DNA from: DASXRC01 sp036506495
GTDB lineage: Bacteria; Actinomycetota; Actinomycetes; Mycobacteriales; Micromonosporaceae
Direction of reading: 5' to 3'
Assembly: GCA_036506495.1 (NCBI GenBank)
Contig: DASXRQ010000137.1
Location: forward strand, 1-22,852
DNA length: 22,852 nt
Shown here: piece after piece, positions 22,033 to 22,852 of the stretch
Numbering within the stretch: position 1 is the stretch's first letter
How the letters are laid out: each line of letters begins with the position of its first letter
Notes under the pieces: generated by a model
Database searches by the model: none
Told to the model about the DNA's origin: nothing
The model's input: the letters and a program-made list of their open reading frames with translations, nothing else
Program-made: the position numbers and the translations under genes

Positions 22033-22124
22033 GTACGGCCCGCGGCGCGCAGCACGCGCAGTGCGTTGAGCGTGATCATGTAGTTGGGCCCGGACCGACC
22101 CCAGTCGACCAACTCCCATGGCCC
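22029..22124 (-). pseudogene. 3' remnant of a lost or truncated gene
   Basis: Reading leftward to a TAG at 22031-22029, the last 31 residues are GPWELVDWGRSGPNYMITLNA then LRVLRAAGRT. The amino-acid order and G/C third-position bias look like a real protein C-terminus, of the kind ending a repeat-rich alpha-alpha-barrel protein such as a prenyltransferase/squalene-cyclase-like one. Upstream (towards 22358) the frame turns into Arg/Pro-rich sequence antisense to the GNAT gene. This suggests a gene cut down by deletion. Parent gene not identified. Confidence 0.45.
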
Positions 22125-22204
22125 GCTCCCTGGATCGAGACCTGCGCTTCTGCCCCGCGTCTCTGGCGTGACCTGGGGATTCGTTACGCGGCGCGGAGCC
22201 CTCG

Positions 22205-22690
22205 GTGGCCTTGGAGAGCCGCGGTGCGGGGATTCGGACCTGCGCGGTGGACCCCGACGACCCCCGCGCCCAGTGGTGCCTGCAGGCGTACGTCGCGGAG
22301 CTCGACCAGCGGTTCCCGGACGGATTCGATCCCGGTCGCAGCATCTCGGCGTCCGCACACGAGCTGCGGCCGCCGGCCGGGGTCATGCTCGTGGCGACCC
22401 TCGACGAGCAGCCGGTCGGCTGCGGGGCGGTCAAGTTCCACGTCGACGGACCGAGCGAGCTCAGGCGCATGTGGGTAGCGCCGGCGGCCCGAGGAATAGG
22501 CCTCGGGCGTCGGCTCCACGCGGCGCTGGAGCAGCAGGCGATCACGTCGAATCCTGCGGTGCGGCTGGAGACGAACGCCGCCCTCGAGGAGGCGATCCGG
22601 CTCTACCGGTCGAGCGGCTATGTGGAGGTGCCGCGCTTCAACGACGAGACGTACGCCCACCACTGGTTCGAGAAGCGCCTCACCACCTGA
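22205..22690 (+). CDS. GNAT family N-acetyltransferase
   Basis: A 161-aa acetyltransferase. Residues 28-60 (AYVAELDQRFPDGFDPG) are the N-terminal helix region, VMLVATLDEQPVGCGAVKFH is the beta2-beta3 hairpin, ELRRMWVAPAARGIGLGRRLH carries the acetyl-CoA pyrophosphate loop (RGxGLGRRL), and LETNAALEEAIRLYRSSGY plus FNDETYAHHWFEKRL form the C-terminal part. That C-terminus is typical of the GNAT half of MarR-GNAT fusion proteins; here no MarR domain precedes it. GTG 22205 has GGAG 6 nt upstream, but the start is not certain. Substrate unknown. Confidence 0.87.
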   Translation: MALESRGAGIRTCAVDPDDPRAQWCLQAYVAELDQRFPDGFDPGRSISASAHELRPPAGVMLVATLDEQPVGCGAVKFHVDGPSELRRMWVAPAARGIGLGRRLHAALEQQAITSNPAVRLETNAALEEAIRLYRSSGYVEVPRFNDETYAHHWFEKRLTT

Positions 22691-22793
22691 CCGGTCGTCC
22701 GTCTCCAGCGGCGTGCACGCGCTCGTCCCGCCGGCACCGTTGCCCCCAGCGTGATCGCGGGCCAGGCTGGACAGGAACAAGGTGGTGGTGGGG

Positions 22794-22852
22794 ATGACGA
22801 TCCTCGTGCTCGGGGCGACCGGAGACACCGGCCGGCTCGTGGTCCAGCAGGG
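22794..22852 (+). CDS. Partial NAD(P)-binding protein (NmrA/SDR-like)
   Basis: Only 19 residues are present before the right edge: MTILVLGATGDTGRLVVQQ. The GATGxTG glycine motif directly after the first strand is that of atypical SDR/NmrA-like NAD(P)-binding proteins. ATG 22794 is preferred; GTG codons at 22782, 22785 and 22788 are in frame, and AGGA near 22773 could serve the first of them. Confidence 0.75.
   Translation, partial: MTILVLGATGDTGRLVVQQ

Noticed and set aside
22184..22828. Minus-strand 214-codon frame
   Set aside because: Antisense to the GNAT gene, which has clear family motifs.
1..22852. tRNA, rRNA, CRISPR, IS or prophage signals
   Set aside because: None seen: no direct repeat arrays other than the coding repeat at 15547-15693, no transposase or integrase frame, no cloverleaf recognised by eye.

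Overview
The window is GC-rich (roughly 70% G+C), dense, and strongly biased to G/C at third codon positions. GTG and TTG starts are common, and several genes have a -10 hexamer (TAGCCT, TACGCT, TACGGT, CATACT) 6-7 nt before the start codon, which is the arrangement of leaderless mRNAs. Together with the gene content (ROK glucokinase, PPi-type phosphofructokinase, ArsR, Crp/Fnr, LuxR/LAL-like cyclase-ATPase, DUF1028, DUF2203, DUF429) this points to an actinomycete chromosome, most likely Micromonosporaceae or a close relative. The taxon is an inference. No tRNA, rRNA, CRISPR array, IS element or prophage structure is visible.

Layout. (1) 1-2915: the first seven codons of a leftward gene, probably an acyl-CoA synthetase, lie divergent to a rightward operon. 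The operon encodes an SRPBCC lipid-binding-like protein, a Cys-cluster hypothetical protein, a ROK glucokinase and an endonuclease/exonuclease/phosphatase-fold protein. (2) 2884-6648, leftward: a two-gene cassette of a 794-aa Ig-like plus helical protein followed by an M15-type peptidase whose catalytic halves are separated by a coiled-coil insert. This is the best candidate for an undescribed system. (3) 6829-10022, rightward: a tiny basic DUF7218-like protein behind a sigma-B-like promoter; a flavin monooxygenase translationally coupled to an alpha/beta hydrolase that lacks its nucleophile serine; and an ArsR-type regulator with a 20-bp palindrome at its promoter. (4) 9992-11792: a leftward two-TM protein divergent to a PlsC acyltransferase. 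(5) 11814-16458: a large leftward zinc-ribbon/class III cyclase/ATPase/TPR protein, a small rightward protein ending in 19-residue tandem repeats, and a leftward Crp/Fnr-family regulator. Cyclase and regulator could form a local cAMP module. (6) 16756-20798: DUF1028 (leftward), then rightward an Rv2179c-like DEDDh exoribonuclease, a phosphofructokinase with PPi-type signature residues, ProC and a DUF2203 protein. (7) 20806-22852: DUF429 divergent to a 2H phosphoesterase/RNA-ligase-like protein, a 3' remnant of a lost gene, a GNAT acetyltransferase, and the start of an NAD(P)-binding protein.

Together the window is mostly chromosomal housekeeping and regulation: glucose phosphorylation and glycolysis, proline synthesis, lipid acylation, and cAMP-type signalling. 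The accessory-looking part is 2884-6648. Two genes carry a rare TTA leucine codon, the Crp/Fnr regulator and the exoribonuclease, so their translation could depend on a bldA-type tRNA.
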